DNA from: Streptomyces griseoviridis
GTDB taxonomy: Bacteria > Actinomycetota > Actinomycetes > Streptomycetales > Streptomycetaceae
Assembly (NCBI RefSeq): GCF_005222485.1
Contig: NZ_CP029078.1
Location: 5,483,501 to 5,547,500 of the forward strand
Length of the DNA: 64,000 nt
Direction: 5' to 3'
Positions 41,490 through 52,574 of this stretch are shown one piece after another (the first letter of the stretch is position 1; each line of letters starts with the position of its first letter). The translations under genes were made by a program, and so were the position numbers. The notes under the pieces are model-generated. The model worked only from the letters and a program-made list of their open reading frames with translations, did not search any database and had not been told where the DNA came from.

Positions 41490-42746
41490 GTGAAGCAACT
41501 GATGTCACCAGAGACCGAGGCCGCTCCTTCCGCGGAAGCCACGCTTCCCGGCACGCTCTCCGACGTGCTGCGTGCCGAACTCGTCGCGTTCCGCCGGGAC
41601 CTCCACATGCACCCGGAACTCGGCAACCAGGAGTTCCGCACCACCGCGGCGATCAAGGACCGCCTGGAGGAGGCCGGCCTGAAGCCGCGGGTGCTCCCGC
41701 TCGGCACCGGGCTCATCTGTGACATCGGGGAGTGGGACGGCGGCCGGCCCATGCTGGCGCTGCGCGCCGACATCGACGCCCTGCCCATCCCGGACACGAA
41801 GAGTGACTGCGCGTACCGCTCCACCGTGCCGGGCCGGGCCCACGCCTGCGGCCACGACGTGCACACCACCGTCGTCCTCGGCGCCGGACTGGTGCTGGCC
41901 GAACTGCACCGCGAGGGCCGGCTGCCGCGCCCGGTGCGGCTGCTGTTCCAGCCCGCCGAGGAGGTGCTGCCGGGCGGCGCGGCCGACGCCATCGAGTGCG
42001 GGGTGCTCGACGGGGTCGGCCGGATCATCGCGGTGCACTGCGACCCCAAGGTGGAGGCGGGCCGGATCGGTCTGCGGCACGGCGCGATCACCTCGGCCTG
42101 CGACCGCCTGGAGGTCGCCCTCGACGGCCCCGGCGGCCACACCGCCCGCCCGCACCTCACCACCGACCTGGTCACCGCCGTCGCCCGGGTGGTCACCGAC
42201 GTGCCCGCCCTGGTCGCCCGGCGGATCGACAGCCGCAGCGGCCTCGCGGTCACCTGGGGCCGGATCGAGTCGGGCCACGCCCCGAACGTGATCCCGCAGC
42301 ACGCCGAGCTGTCCGGCACCGTCCGCTGCCTCGACCTGCCGTCCTGGCGGCAGGCGCCCGACCTGGTGGTCGCCGCGATCGACGAGGTGGCCAACCTGCA
42401 CCGGGCCAAGTCGGAGATCACCTATGTGCGGGGCGTCCCGCCGGTCGTCAACGACGCGGACGTCACCGACCTGCTGCACGACGCGATGGTGGCCAGGCGC
42501 GGCCCCGACTCCGTCGAGGGCACCGAGCAGAGCCTGGGCGGCGAGGACTTCTCCTGGTACCTGGAGCACGTGCCCGGCGCGATGGCCAGGCTCGGCGTCC
42601 GCGCCCCGGGCGAGCGCACCGCCCGCGACCTGCACCAGGGCGACTTCGACGCCGACGAGTACGCGATCACCGTCGGCGTGGAGCTGTTCACGGCCACCGC
42701 GCTGCTCGACGCGGCCGACGACGCCACCGCCTCGGCCGCCTCCTGA
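41490..42746 (+). CDS. M20-family amidohydrolase/peptidase
   Basis: This 418-residue metal hydrolase is of the HipO/AbgB/IAA-amino-acid hydrolase type, which splits N-acyl amino acids or aminobenzoyl-glutamate. The start (RRDLHMHPELGNQEFRT) is typical. Metal ligands appear in HACGHDVHTTVVLG (Cys, His), FQPAEEVLPGGA (Glu, Glu) and later GGEDFSWY (Glu) with the dimerisation domain between. GTG at 41490 is leaderless by position. It lies just upstream of the nucleoside uptake genes, but no operator of their kind precedes it. Confidence 0.92.
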   Translation: MKQLMSPETEAAPSAEATLPGTLSDVLRAELVAFRRDLHMHPELGNQEFRTTAAIKDRLEEAGLKPRVLPLGTGLICDIGEWDGGRPMLALRADIDALPIPDTKSDCAYRSTVPGRAHACGHDVHTTVVLGAGLVLAELHREGRLPRPVRLLFQPAEEVLPGGAADAIECGVLDGVGRIIAVHCDPKVEAGRIGLRHGAITSACDRLEVALDGPGGHTARPHLTTDLVTAVARVVTDVPALVARRIDSRSGLAVTWGRIESGHAPNVIPQHAELSGTVRCLDLPSWRQAPDLVVAAIDEVANLHRAKSEITYVRGVPPVVNDADVTDLLHDAMVARRGPDSVEGTEQSLGGEDFSWYLEHVPGAMARLGVRAPGERTARDLHQGDFDADEYAITVGVELFTATALLDAADDATASAAS

Positions 42747-42893
42747 ACCGGACGGGACGGAGGGGCGACACCATGCCCGGTCGGTGCCCCTTCGTCCCCT
42801 TGTGTCACCCGGGTGTAACCGGCGGCGCGCAAACGTAACCGGCTGTCGGCACGGTTCGATAACGGCCGCGAGGAACACCGTTCCCCTCCCCTT

Positions 42894-42905
42894 CTACGCG
42901 CGTTA
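42894..42905. promoter_or_regulatory. Nucleoside-regulon motif copy 1, CTACGCGCGTTA
   Basis: It lies 82 bases before the start of the first BMP lipoprotein gene. It matches the other three copies in CTACGCGCGT. This copy has TTA instead of TAG at the right end, like copy 2. Confidence 0.7.
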
Positions 42906-42987
42906 CTGTGCGCCGCAATCGCCACCGAAGGCGGCACAAGGGGAAGCGGGCCGGCGACGGTGCCGTGGGGACGAAGGGGTGCTTGCT

Positions 42988-44058
42988 GTGCGTCAGATAT
43001 CTCGGAGGAGAACGTTCTCCCGGGCCGCGGTCGCCGTCGCGGTCGTCGTGCTCGCCGCCGCCGGCTGCGGCAAGTCCAGCACCGACACCTCCAGCGGTGA
43101 CGAGGACTCCGGAAAGTACTCGGGCAAGGGCATCGGGCTCGCCTACGACATCGGCGGCAAGGGCGACCAGTCGTTCAACGACGCCGCCTACGCGGGCTTC
43201 CAGAAGGCCGAGAAGGAGTTCAAGATCAGCGGCCGGGACGTCGAGCCCAGCGACAACGAGACCGACGCGGACAAGGTGCAGCGCCTCGAACAGCTCGCCA
43301 AGTCGGGCTACAACCCGATCATCGGCGTCGGCTATGTCTACGGGCCGGCGGTCAAGGAGGTCGCCGCCAAGTACCCGAAGATCACCTTCGGCATCATCGA
43401 CGACAGCACCGTCCAGGCGAAGAACGTCGCCGACATGGTCTTCCACGAGGAGCAGGCCTCGTACCTGGCCGGGGTCGCCGCCGCCAAGGCGACCAAGAAG
43501 AACCACATCGGCTTCATCGGCGGCGTCGACATCCCGCTGATCCACAAGTTCGAGGCCGGGTTCGACCAGGGCGCCAAGTCGGTCAACCCGAAGATCAAGA
43601 TCGAGTCGCAGTATCTGACCCAGACCGCCCAGGAGGGCGGCTTCTCCAGCCCCGACAAGGGCAAGGACGCGGCCAACGGCCAGATCGAGGCCGGCGCCGA
43701 CGTGCTCTACCACGCGGCCGGCCTCTCCGGGCAGGGCGTGATCCAGTCGGCGGCCGAGCACAAGATGTGGGCCATCGGAGTGGACTCCGACCAGTACGCG
43801 CAGTCCTCGCTCGCCAAGTACAAGGAGTACATCCTCGGCTCGGCGCTGAAGAACGTCGGCGGCGCGGTCTACGAGCTGGCCAAGTCCGTCGTGGACGGCA
43901 AGCCGCTGAGCGGCGAGGTGCGCGGCGACCTCGCGTCGGGCGGCGTCGGATTCGCCGACACCAACCCGAAGTACCAGGCCATGACGGCAGTGGTGGCGGC
44001 CGTCGACAAGGCCAAGCAGGACATCATCGACGGTAAGGTCACCGTCAAAACGGAGTGA
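42988..44058 (+). CDS. BMP-family ABC substrate-binding lipoprotein (nucleoside type), copy 1
   Basis: This 356-residue exported lipoprotein has a signal (RAAVAVAVVVLAAAGC) with a lipobox cysteine, then a periplasmic-binding fold: LAYDIGGKGDQSFNDAAYAG, RLEQLAKSGYNPIIGVGYVY, FHEEQASYLAGVAAAKATKK and IGVDSDQYAQSSLAKYKEYI. The BMP/PnrA family captures purine or other nucleosides for ABC import. GTG at 42988 has GAAGGGG upstream. It is closely similar to the next gene, and the two are a tandem duplication. A 12-bp stem terminator follows it. Confidence 0.93.
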   Translation: MRQISRRRTFSRAAVAVAVVVLAAAGCGKSSTDTSSGDEDSGKYSGKGIGLAYDIGGKGDQSFNDAAYAGFQKAEKEFKISGRDVEPSDNETDADKVQRLEQLAKSGYNPIIGVGYVYGPAVKEVAAKYPKITFGIIDDSTVQAKNVADMVFHEEQASYLAGVAAAKATKKNHIGFIGGVDIPLIHKFEAGFDQGAKSVNPKIKIESQYLTQTAQEGGFSSPDKGKDAANGQIEAGADVLYHAAGLSGQGVIQSAAEHKMWAIGVDSDQYAQSSLAKYKEYILGSALKNVGGAVYELAKSVVDGKPLSGEVRGDLASGGVGFADTNPKYQAMTAVVAAVDKAKQDIIDGKVTVKTE

Positions 44059-44105
44059 CCGGTTCCGCACCCCCCGAGCCCGTCCGGGTCACCCGGTGAT
44101 CGCGT

Positions 44106-44132
44106 GCGCCCCTTGCGTCCCGCAAGGGGCGC
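44106..44132 (+). terminator. Terminator after the first BMP gene, 12-bp perfect stem
   Basis: GCGCCCCTTGCG (44106-44117) pairs with CGCAAGGGGCGC (44121-44132) over a 3-base loop, 48 bases after the stop. It separates the two lipoprotein genes into different transcripts, consistent with each having its own copy of the regulatory motif. Confidence 0.85.
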
Positions 44133-44210
44133 GCCGCTGTCCGTCATCAGCCCCCAAAACTGTGGCCACAGCTCGGTAACGGACCGGACAGAAGGGGTTT
44201 TCCGTCTGGT

Positions 44211-44222
44211 CTACGCGCGTTA
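44211..44222. promoter_or_regulatory. Nucleoside-regulon motif copy 2, CTACGCGCGTTA
   Basis: It is identical in 12 bases to copy 1 and lies 55 bases before the second BMP gene. The flanking TACGCTGCGGCGG also resembles copy 1's flank (TACTGTGCGCCGC), so the promoter was duplicated with the gene. Confidence 0.7.
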
Positions 44223-44277
44223 CGCTGCGGCGGAACCAGCGCCTGGTTTGGGCGCTTGCACAAAGGAGTCTCGTTCC

Positions 44278-45333
44278 ATGCGCCGGGTGTCCCGTATCGC
44301 GGTTGCAGGCGTTGCAACTGCGGCTCTTGCCGTCACTGTTTCCGCCTGCGGATCCAGCTCGACCAGCTCATCTTCCTCCTCTTCCTCCTCCGGTGGCGCC
44401 AAGGGCCTGGCCCTCGCCTACGACGTCGGCGGCAAGGGCGACCAGTCCTTCAACGACGCTGCCACGGCCGGTCTCGACCAGGCCGACAAGGAGTTCGGCT
44501 ACAAGTCCACCGCGGTCGAGCCGCAGGACGGCGAGTCCGACGCGGACAAGGTGCAGCGCCTCGAGCAGCTCGCCAAGTCGGGCTACAACCCGATCATCGG
44601 CGTCGGCTTCGCGTACGCGCCGGCCGTCAAGGAGGTCGCCGCCAAGCACCCGAAGGTCACCTTCGGCATCGTGGACGACGACACCATCAAGGCCGACAAC
44701 GTGGCCGACCTGGTCTTCCACGAGGAGCAGGCGTCCTACCTGGCCGGCGTCGCCGCCGCCAAGGCCACCAAGACCAACACGGTCGGCTTCATCGGCGGTG
44801 TGGACGTGCCGCTGATCCACAAGTTCGAGGCGGGCTTCAAGCAGGGCGTCCAGGACACCAAGAAGAGCGTCACGGTCAAGTCGCAGTACCTGACCGAGAC
44901 GGCCGCCGAGGGTGGCTTCTCCAGCCCCGACAAGGGCGAGAGCGCCGCCGAGGGCCAGATCGACGCGGGCGCGGACGTCGTCTACGCCGCCGCCGGCCTC
45001 TCCGGCCAGGGCGTCATCAAGGCCGCCGCCGCGCACAAGATCTGGGCGATCGGCGTCGACTCCGACCAGTACAAGCAGGACGCGCTGGCGAAGTACAAGG
45101 ACTCGATCCTCACCTCGGCCATGAAGAACGTGCAGGGCGCGGTCTTCGAGCTGGCCAAGTCGGTGCACGACGGCAAGCCCGAGACCGGCGAGGTCCGCGG
45201 CAGCCTGGAGAACGGCGGCGTGAGCCTGTCGGAGTCCAACCCGGCCTTCAAGACGAACGCCGACATCCAGGCCGCGGTCAAGAAGGCCGAGGCGGGCATC
45301 AAGGACGGCAGCATCAAGGTCAAGTCCTCCTGA
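44278..45333 (+). CDS. BMP-family ABC substrate-binding lipoprotein (nucleoside type), copy 2
   Basis: This 351-residue lipoprotein has the signal RIAVAGVATAALAVTVSAC, with Cys as the lipid-modified residue, followed by a Ser-rich linker. The binding domain repeats copy 1 almost motif for motif (AYDVGGKGDQSFNDAATAGL, LEQLAKSGYNPIIGVGFAYA, FHEEQASYLAGVAAAKATKT). AAAGGAG precedes the ATG. It probably feeds the ABC transporter encoded directly downstream. Two similar receptors may differ in nucleoside preference or expression. Confidence 0.94.
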   Translation: MRRVSRIAVAGVATAALAVTVSACGSSSTSSSSSSSSSGGAKGLALAYDVGGKGDQSFNDAATAGLDQADKEFGYKSTAVEPQDGESDADKVQRLEQLAKSGYNPIIGVGFAYAPAVKEVAAKHPKVTFGIVDDDTIKADNVADLVFHEEQASYLAGVAAAKATKTNTVGFIGGVDVPLIHKFEAGFKQGVQDTKKSVTVKSQYLTETAAEGGFSSPDKGESAAEGQIDAGADVVYAAAGLSGQGVIKAAAAHKIWAIGVDSDQYKQDALAKYKDSILTSAMKNVQGAVFELAKSVHDGKPETGEVRGSLENGGVSLSESNPAFKTNADIQAAVKKAEAGIKDGSIKVKSS

Positions 45334-45517
45334 CCTGCTGTTGGTGCCGGGCCCATGGGCCCATGGCCGGAAAGACGCTGTAATGGCAGCGTTACGGCCG
45401 CGGAACGGGGTGTGGGGACGATGATTCCTCGCGCCCCGTTCGCGCGGCAGAATGCTCGGAACGGATCGATGAAAGATCAAGATCGATCAGGTCCGGGCAC
45501 TATTTAAAGCAGGGGCG

Positions 45518-45529
45518 CTACGCGCGTAG
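45518..45529. promoter_or_regulatory. Nucleoside-regulon motif copy 3, CTACGCGCGTAG
   Basis: This perfect 12-bp palindrome lies 28 bases before the proposed start of the ABC ATPase gene and presumably controls the five-gene transporter and salvage operon. Confidence 0.75.
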
Positions 45530-45557
45530 ATGGCCCCTTTCCCGAGGAGAGTGCGCC

Positions 45558-47251
<1,694 letters not shown>

Positions 47252-47255
<4 letters not shown>

Positions 47256-48376
47256 AGAAGTTCGACAAGGAGCGCGCGCTCCTCGCGGTGGCCGGCCCGG
47301 TCATCGCGCTCGTCGCGGCGATCCTGCTGACGTCGGTGGTGCTGCTCGCCTCCGGCAAGAACCCGTTCGAGCCCTACCGGCTGATGCTGGAGCAGGCGTC
47401 GTTCTCCGACGTCCAGGTGCTGATCCTCAACCAGGCGTCGATGTACTACATCGCGGCGCTCGCGGTGGCGGTCGGCTTCCGGATGAACCTGTTCAACATC
47501 GGCGTCGACGGCCAGTACCGGCTCGCCGCGATGATGACGGCCGTGGTCGGCGCGCACGTCGCGCTGCCGTCCGTGCTGCAGATCCCGATGCTGCTGCTGG
47601 TCGGCGCGCTCACCGGCGCCTTCTGGGCCGGCATCGCCGGTGTCCTCAAGGTCACCCGAGGGGTCAGCGAGGTCGTCGCCACGATCATGCTGAACGCCAT
47701 CGCCACCAGCGTCATCGGCTACCTCACCCTCCGCGACGTGTGGGGCGTGCAGGTCGGCAACAACATGACCACCGGCACCATGAAGGACTCCGGCTGGGTC
47801 CCCGGCATCGACCTCGGCGCCGACGTCGGCGAGATCTACGGCCTGGTCTTCCTCGCCGTGCTGCTCGGCATCGCCTACTGGATCGTCCTCAACCGCACCC
47901 GCTTCGGCTTCGACCTGCGGGCCACCGGCGCCTCCGAGACCGCCGCCGCGGCCTCCGGCGTCGACGCCAAGAAGATGGTCCTCACCGCCATGCTGATCTC
48001 CGGCGCGGTCGCCGGCCTCTCCGGGCTGCCGCTGCTGCTCGGCGACGCCCACACCTACAGCCTGAGCTTCCCGACCGGACTCGGCTTCACCGGCATCACC
48101 ATCGCCCTGCTCGGCCGCAACAACCCGGTCGGCATCGCCTTCGCCGCCCTGCTGATCGCCTTCCTCGACAAGGCGTCCCCGGCCCTCGACTACGCCACCC
48201 CGGTCGCGTACGAGAAGGAGATCGCGACGATCATGCAGGGCCTGATCGTCTTCGCCGTCGTCATCTCCTACGAAGCCGTCCGCCAGTGGGGCCTGCGCCG
48301 TCAGCAGCGCCAGGTCGGCATCGAGCTGGCCGCGGCCGCCCAGAACACCGAGAAGAAGGAGGTGGCGGCCCGATGA
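47252..48376 (+). CDS. Nucleoside ABC importer, permease 1
   Basis: This 374-residue integral membrane protein of the BPD_transp_2 family has about ten helices. Typical segments are YYIAALAVAVGFRMNLFNIG, VDGQYRLAAMM, VSEVVATIMLNAIATSVIGY and GFTGITIALLGRNNPVGIAF. Its ATG overlaps the ATPase stop by 4 bases, showing translational coupling. It pairs with the next permease to form the channel for nucleosides delivered by the BMP lipoproteins. Confidence 0.94.
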
Positions 48377-49635
48377 GCACCGCGACCATCACCAAGCCTC
48401 AGTCGAAGCGGCCAGGCGGCAAGAGCCGCCGCATGTCCCTGCCGGTCCTGCTGCTGGTCATCGCGGGCGTCCTGGTCCTCACCTCGGCCGTCCGTCTGAT
48501 CACCGGCGCCGACGGCATCACCTCCACCGGCCAGATGTCCACCGCGCTGCGCCTCGCCGTCCCGATCGGCCTGGCCGGACTCGGCGGCCTGTGGGCCGAG
48601 CGCGCGGGCGTCGTCAACATCGGCCTCGAAGGCATGATGATCCTCGGCACCTGGTTCGGCGCCTGGGCCGGCTACCAGTGGGGCCCGTGGACGGGGATCG
48701 TGTTCGGCATCATCGGCGGCGCGCTCGGCGCGCTGCTGCACGCCGTCGCCACCGTCACCTTCAACGTGAACCACATCGTCTCCGGTGTCGCGATCAACAT
48801 CCTGGCGCTCGGCACGACCCGCTACCTGTCGAAGTTCACCTTCGAGAACGCCCCGCAGGGCTCCTCCAAGCAGTCCCCGCCGATCGAGTCGCTCGGCACC
48901 TTCGACATCCCAGGGCTCTCCAGCGCGTTGTCGACCCTCAACGGCAAGCACTGGTTCCTCGTCTCCGACCTGGCCGGCCTGGTCGGCGGTCTGATCACCG
49001 ACCTGTCGCCGCTCACCGTCATCGCCGTCGCCCTCGTCCCGATCTCCTGGTACGTGCTGTGGCGCACCGCGTTCGGGCTGCGGCTGCGCTCCTGCGGCGA
49101 GAACCCGGTGGCGGCCGAGTCGCTCGGCGTCAACGTCTACAAGTACAAGTACATCGCCGTGATCATCTCCGGCGGCTTCGCCGGACTCGGCGGCGCGTTC
49201 CTCTCGATCGTCGCCTCGAACGTCTACCTCGACGGCCAGACGGCCGGCCGCGGCTACATCGGCCTCGCCGCGATGATCTTCGGCAACTGGATGCCCGGCG
49301 GACTCGCCCTGGGCGCGGGCCTGTTCGGCTACACCGACAGCCTCAACCTGCGCGGCGGCACCACCAACGTGCACGCGCTGATCCTGCTCCTGGCGATCCT
49401 GCTGGTCTTCGGGGCGGCCTACCTGGTGTGGAAGAAGAAGTACACGCCCGCCGTCATCACGCTGGTCACCTCGGTGCTGATGTTCGTCTGGTACGCCACC
49501 ACCAACGACGTGCCCAAGCAGGTCGTGACGGCGACCCCGTACGTCGTCACCCTGCTGGTGCTCTCGCTGTCCGCGCAGAGCCTGCGGATGCCCAAGGCGG
49601 ACGGCATGCCGTACCGCAGAGGGCAGGGCAAGTGA
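48373..49635 (+). CDS. Nucleoside ABC importer, permease 2
   Basis: This 420-residue membrane protein of the same family has the characteristic GLWAERAGVVNIGLEGMMIL and FNVNHIVSGVAINILALGTT, SGGFAGLGGAFLSIVASNVY and GRGYIGLAAMIFGNWMPGGL. A basic N-terminal tail of about 25 residues precedes the first helix. The ATG at 48373 overlaps the previous gene by 4 bases, and the next gene's GTG overlaps its stop by 4, so the operon is tightly packed. Confidence 0.94.
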   Translation: MSTATITKPQSKRPGGKSRRMSLPVLLLVIAGVLVLTSAVRLITGADGITSTGQMSTALRLAVPIGLAGLGGLWAERAGVVNIGLEGMMILGTWFGAWAGYQWGPWTGIVFGIIGGALGALLHAVATVTFNVNHIVSGVAINILALGTTRYLSKFTFENAPQGSSKQSPPIESLGTFDIPGLSSALSTLNGKHWFLVSDLAGLVGGLITDLSPLTVIAVALVPISWYVLWRTAFGLRLRSCGENPVAAESLGVNVYKYKYIAVIISGGFAGLGGAFLSIVASNVYLDGQTAGRGYIGLAAMIFGNWMPGGLALGAGLFGYTDSLNLRGGTTNVHALILLLAILLVFGAAYLVWKKKYTPAVITLVTSVLMFVWYATTNDVPKQVVTATPYVVTLLVLSLSAQSLRMPKADGMPYRRGQGK

Positions 49636-50024
49636 CCGTCGACTGGGAGGCGTTGCGCGCCACGGCCCGCGAGGCCATGGCGCACGCGTACGCGCCCTAC
49701 TCCGGGTACCCGGTCGGGGTGGCCGCGCTGGTCGACGACGGCCGCACGGTCTCCGGGTGCAACGTCGAGAACGCGTCCTACGGGATCGGCCTGTGCGCCG
49801 AGTGCGGTCTCGTCTCCGAGTTGCAGCGCACCGGCGGCGGCCGGCTGACGCACTTCACCTGCGTCGACGGCCGCGGCGAGATCCTCGTCCCGTGCGGCCG
49901 CTGCCGCCAGCTGCTGTACGAGTTCGGCGGCCCCGACCTGCTCCTGGAGACCCCCGAGGGCATCCTGCCGCTGTCCGAGATGCTGCCCCAGGCGTTCGGC
50001 CCCGGCCATCTCACCGCGCGCTGA
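49632..50024 (+). CDS. cdd: Cytidine deaminase
   Basis: This 130-residue zinc enzyme converts cytidine or deoxycytidine to the uridine form. It has YAPYSGYPVGVAALVDDG, NVENASYGIGLCAECGLVSE (zinc Cys and catalytic Glu) and PCGRCRQLLYEF (two zinc Cys). It belongs to the homotetrameric short class. The GTG start overlaps the permease stop, which ties imported nucleosides directly to salvage. Confidence 0.95.
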   Translation: MTVDWEALRATAREAMAHAYAPYSGYPVGVAALVDDGRTVSGCNVENASYGIGLCAECGLVSELQRTGGGRLTHFTCVDGRGEILVPCGRCRQLLYEFGGPDLLLETPEGILPLSEMLPQAFGPGHLTAR

Positions 50025-50036
50025 GCCACTCCCCAC

Positions 50037-50079
50037 GCGGCCCCCACCGACCGGCAGGACTGGCCGGCGCGGGGGCCGC
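50037..50079 (+). terminator. Hairpin between cytidine deaminase and thymidine phosphorylase genes
   Basis: GCGGCCCCC (50037-50045) pairs with GGGGGCCGC (50071-50079), with partial inner pairing (CCGGC/GCCGG). It may weaken read-through or stabilise the upstream mRNA, since the next gene seems to belong to the same pathway. Confidence 0.5.
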
Positions 50080-50114
50080 GCACATTCGTGAACGTTCGGA
50101 AGGAAAGCAAGGCC

Positions 50115-51392
50115 ATGGACGTCATCTCCGTCATCCGCGCCAAGCGGGACCGCGGTGAACTCAGCGACGAGCAGATCGACTGGGTCATCGACGCGTACAC
50201 CCGCGGGGAGGTCGCCGACGAGCAGATGTCCGCGCTCGCGATGGCCATCCTGCTCAACGGCATGAACCGCAAGGAGATCGCCCGCTGGACGGCGGCGATG
50301 ATCGCCTCGGGCGAGCGCATGGACTTCTCCGCGCTCACCCGCCCGACCGCCGACAAGCACTCGACGGGCGGTGTCGGCGACAAGATCACGCTGCCGCTCG
50401 CCCCGCTCGTCGCGGCGTGCGGCGCGGCCGTCCCGCAGCTCTCCGGGCGCGGCCTCGGCCACACCGGCGGCACCCTCGACAAGCTGGAGTCGATCCCGGG
50501 CTGGCGCGCGCTGCTCTCCAACGAGGAGATGCTGTCCGTCCTCGACTCCACCGGCGCGGTGATCTGCGCGGCGGGCGACGGCCTCGCCCCGGCCGACAAG
50601 AAGCTGTACGCGCTGCGCGACGTCACCGGCACGGTGGAGGCGATCCCGCTGATCGCCTCCTCCATCATGTCGAAGAAGATCGCCGAGGGCACCGGCTCGC
50701 TGGTCCTGGACGTGAAGGTCGGCTCCGGCGCCTTCATGAAGACCATCGAGGACGCCCGTGAGCTGGCGTCCACGATGGTCGGCCTCGGCACCGACCACGG
50801 CGTGCGCACGGTCGCCCTCCTCACCGACATGTCCACCCCGCTCGGCCTCACCGCGGGCAACGCCCTCGAGGTCCGCGAGTCGGTTGAGGTCCTGGCGGGC
50901 GGCGGCCCCGCCGACGTCGTCGAGCTGACGATCGCGCTGGCCCGCGAGATGCTCGCGGCGGCGGGACTGCCCGACGCCGACCCGGCGAAGGCACTGGCCG
51001 ACGGTTCCGCGATGGACGTCTGGCGCCGGATGATCGCGGCCCAGGGCGGCGACCCGGACGCGGCCCTGCCCACCTCGAAGGAGCGGCACGTCGTCACGGC
51101 CCCGGCGTCCGGTGTCCTGACCCGCCTCGACGCGTACGGCGTCGGTGTCGCCGCCTGGCGCCTTGGCGCGGGCCGGGCCCGCAAGGAGGACCCGGTGCAG
51201 GCGGCGGCGGGCGTCGAGATCCACGCCAAGCCGGGCGACACGGTCACCGCGGGCCAGCCCCTGCTGACCCTGCACACCGACACCCCCGAACGCTTCGCGT
51301 ACGCCCTGGAGTCGACGGAGGGCACCTTCGACATCGCCCCCGAGGGCACCCCGTTCACGGCGACCCCGGTGGTACGGGAACGTATCGCCTGA
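50115..51392 (+). CDS. deoA: Thymidine (pyrimidine-nucleoside) phosphorylase
   Basis: This 425-residue enzyme splits thymidine or uridine with phosphate. Signature parts are DVISVIRAKRDRGELSDEQI, the phosphate-site region DKHSTGGVGDKITLPLAPLV, SGRGLGHTGGTLDKLESIPG and SSIMSKKIAEGTGSLVLDVKVGSGAF (shortened). The C-terminal domain (about 345-425) includes DTVTAGQPLLTLHTD. GGAAGGAAAG precedes the ATG. It is last in the nucleoside operon and is followed by a terminator. Confidence 0.95.
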   Translation: MDVISVIRAKRDRGELSDEQIDWVIDAYTRGEVADEQMSALAMAILLNGMNRKEIARWTAAMIASGERMDFSALTRPTADKHSTGGVGDKITLPLAPLVAACGAAVPQLSGRGLGHTGGTLDKLESIPGWRALLSNEEMLSVLDSTGAVICAAGDGLAPADKKLYALRDVTGTVEAIPLIASSIMSKKIAEGTGSLVLDVKVGSGAFMKTIEDARELASTMVGLGTDHGVRTVALLTDMSTPLGLTAGNALEVRESVEVLAGGGPADVVELTIALAREMLAAAGLPDADPAKALADGSAMDVWRRMIAAQGGDPDAALPTSKERHVVTAPASGVLTRLDAYGVGVAAWRLGAGRARKEDPVQAAAGVEIHAKPGDTVTAGQPLLTLHTDTPERFAYALESTEGTFDIAPEGTPFTATPVVRERIA

Positions 51393-51417
51393 CCCGCGGT
51401 TTCCTCATACGGGTGAG

Positions 51418-51445
51418 CGGGGCCGGTGACTGTCCGCCGGCCCCG
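51418..51445. terminator. Terminator after thymidine phosphorylase
   Basis: CGGGGCCGG (51418-51426) and CCGGCCCCG (51437-51445) form a 9-bp perfect stem with a 10-base loop, followed by TTCTG. It lies between convergent stops at 51392 and 51465. Confidence 0.82.
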
Positions 51446-51464
51446 TTCTGCATGCTGGGACCAG

Positions 51465-52385
51465 TCACCCCAGCAGCGTCGCGATCACCACCAGTACCGG
51501 GACCGAGATCACCGTCGACAGCAGGATCGAGTCGCGGGCCAGGGTCTCGCCCACCTGGTAGCGGCTCGCGTAGGTGTAGAGGTTCTGGGCCGCCGGGAGC
51601 GCCGATGTGACCACCACGTCAAGCAGCAGGTGGCCGTGGAGGCCGAACAGGCCCGTCGCCAGGGCCCACGCGGCGAGCGGCTGGCCCACCGCCTTCAGGG
51701 CCACCGACAGGAACACCGGGTGCCGGTCGGCGCCCCGGCCCGGCATCGTGCTGGCGCACAGGGAGATCCCGAACGCCAGCAGCACCGCGGGGACCGACAT
51801 GTTGCCGATCAGGGTCAGCGGGTCCATCACCGGGTCGGGGACCCGCAGTCCGGACGCCGCCACCGCGACCCCCAGCAGGGACGCGATGGCGATCGGGTTG
51901 GTCAGCGGGGTCAGCAGCCGCCGCCAGAGCGGGCCCTCGCCGCCCCGGCCCGACAGATCGAGGATCGTCAGCGCCACCGGCGTCACCGCGACCAGTTGGA
52001 ACAGCAGGACCGGCGCCACCAGGGAGGCGTCGCCGAGGACGTACACCGCGATCGGGATGCCCAGGTTCCCGGAGTTGACGTAACTGGAGCACAGGGCGCC
52101 GATCGTGGTGCGGCCCACGCCCCAGCCGCGGGCCGCGCCGATCGCCACGAAGACGCCGGCCGCCGCCACCGTGCTCATCGCCGTCACCAGCAGCCTGCTG
52201 GAGAACACCACCGACAGGTCGGCCCGCGCGAGCGTCGTGAACAGCAGCGCGGGGGAGGCCACATGGAAGGCCAGCTTCGTCAGGACCTCCCTGCCGTGCT
52301 CGCCCAGGTACCCCTGCCGCCCGATGAGATAGCCGACGCCGATCACGACCGCGATCACCGCGAACCCCGTCAGCACGCCTTGCAC
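51465..52385 (-). CDS. AEC-family (auxin-efflux-carrier-like) transporter
   Basis: This 306-residue membrane protein has about ten helices. The N-terminal half includes VIGVGYLIGRQGYLGEHGRE and LTKLAFHVASPALLFTTLAR. The middle carries SSYVNSGNLGIPIAVYVLGD, a hallmark of the family. The C-terminal half has ALPAAQNLYTYASRYQVGE. The GTG at 52385 follows GGGAGGTGCC. The family exports organic acids, auxin-like or other anionic metabolites in bacteria. The substrate is unknown. Confidence 0.9.
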   Translation of the reverse strand: MQGVLTGFAVIAVVIGVGYLIGRQGYLGEHGREVLTKLAFHVASPALLFTTLARADLSVVFSSRLLVTAMSTVAAAGVFVAIGAARGWGVGRTTIGALCSSYVNSGNLGIPIAVYVLGDASLVAPVLLFQLVAVTPVALTILDLSGRGGEGPLWRRLLTPLTNPIAIASLLGVAVAASGLRVPDPVMDPLTLIGNMSVPAVLLAFGISLCASTMPGRGADRHPVFLSVALKAVGQPLAAWALATGLFGLHGHLLLDVVVTSALPAAQNLYTYASRYQVGETLARDSILLSTVISVPVLVVIATLLG

Positions 52386-52574
52386 GGCACCTCCCGCGCA
52401 GGTCGCGGGCGGTCGGGTATCCAGGGCGGAGCTGATCCATGGGGCATACACCCAACCCTCGTGGGGAGGAGGGCCACGGGTCAATGTGATCCCGAACGGT
52501 GGACCCGGCCGGGGCCGACGCGGCGACCCGCGATGAGTTGCGGCCGTCCGCCGGGTCTACCGCTTGTGGATGCC

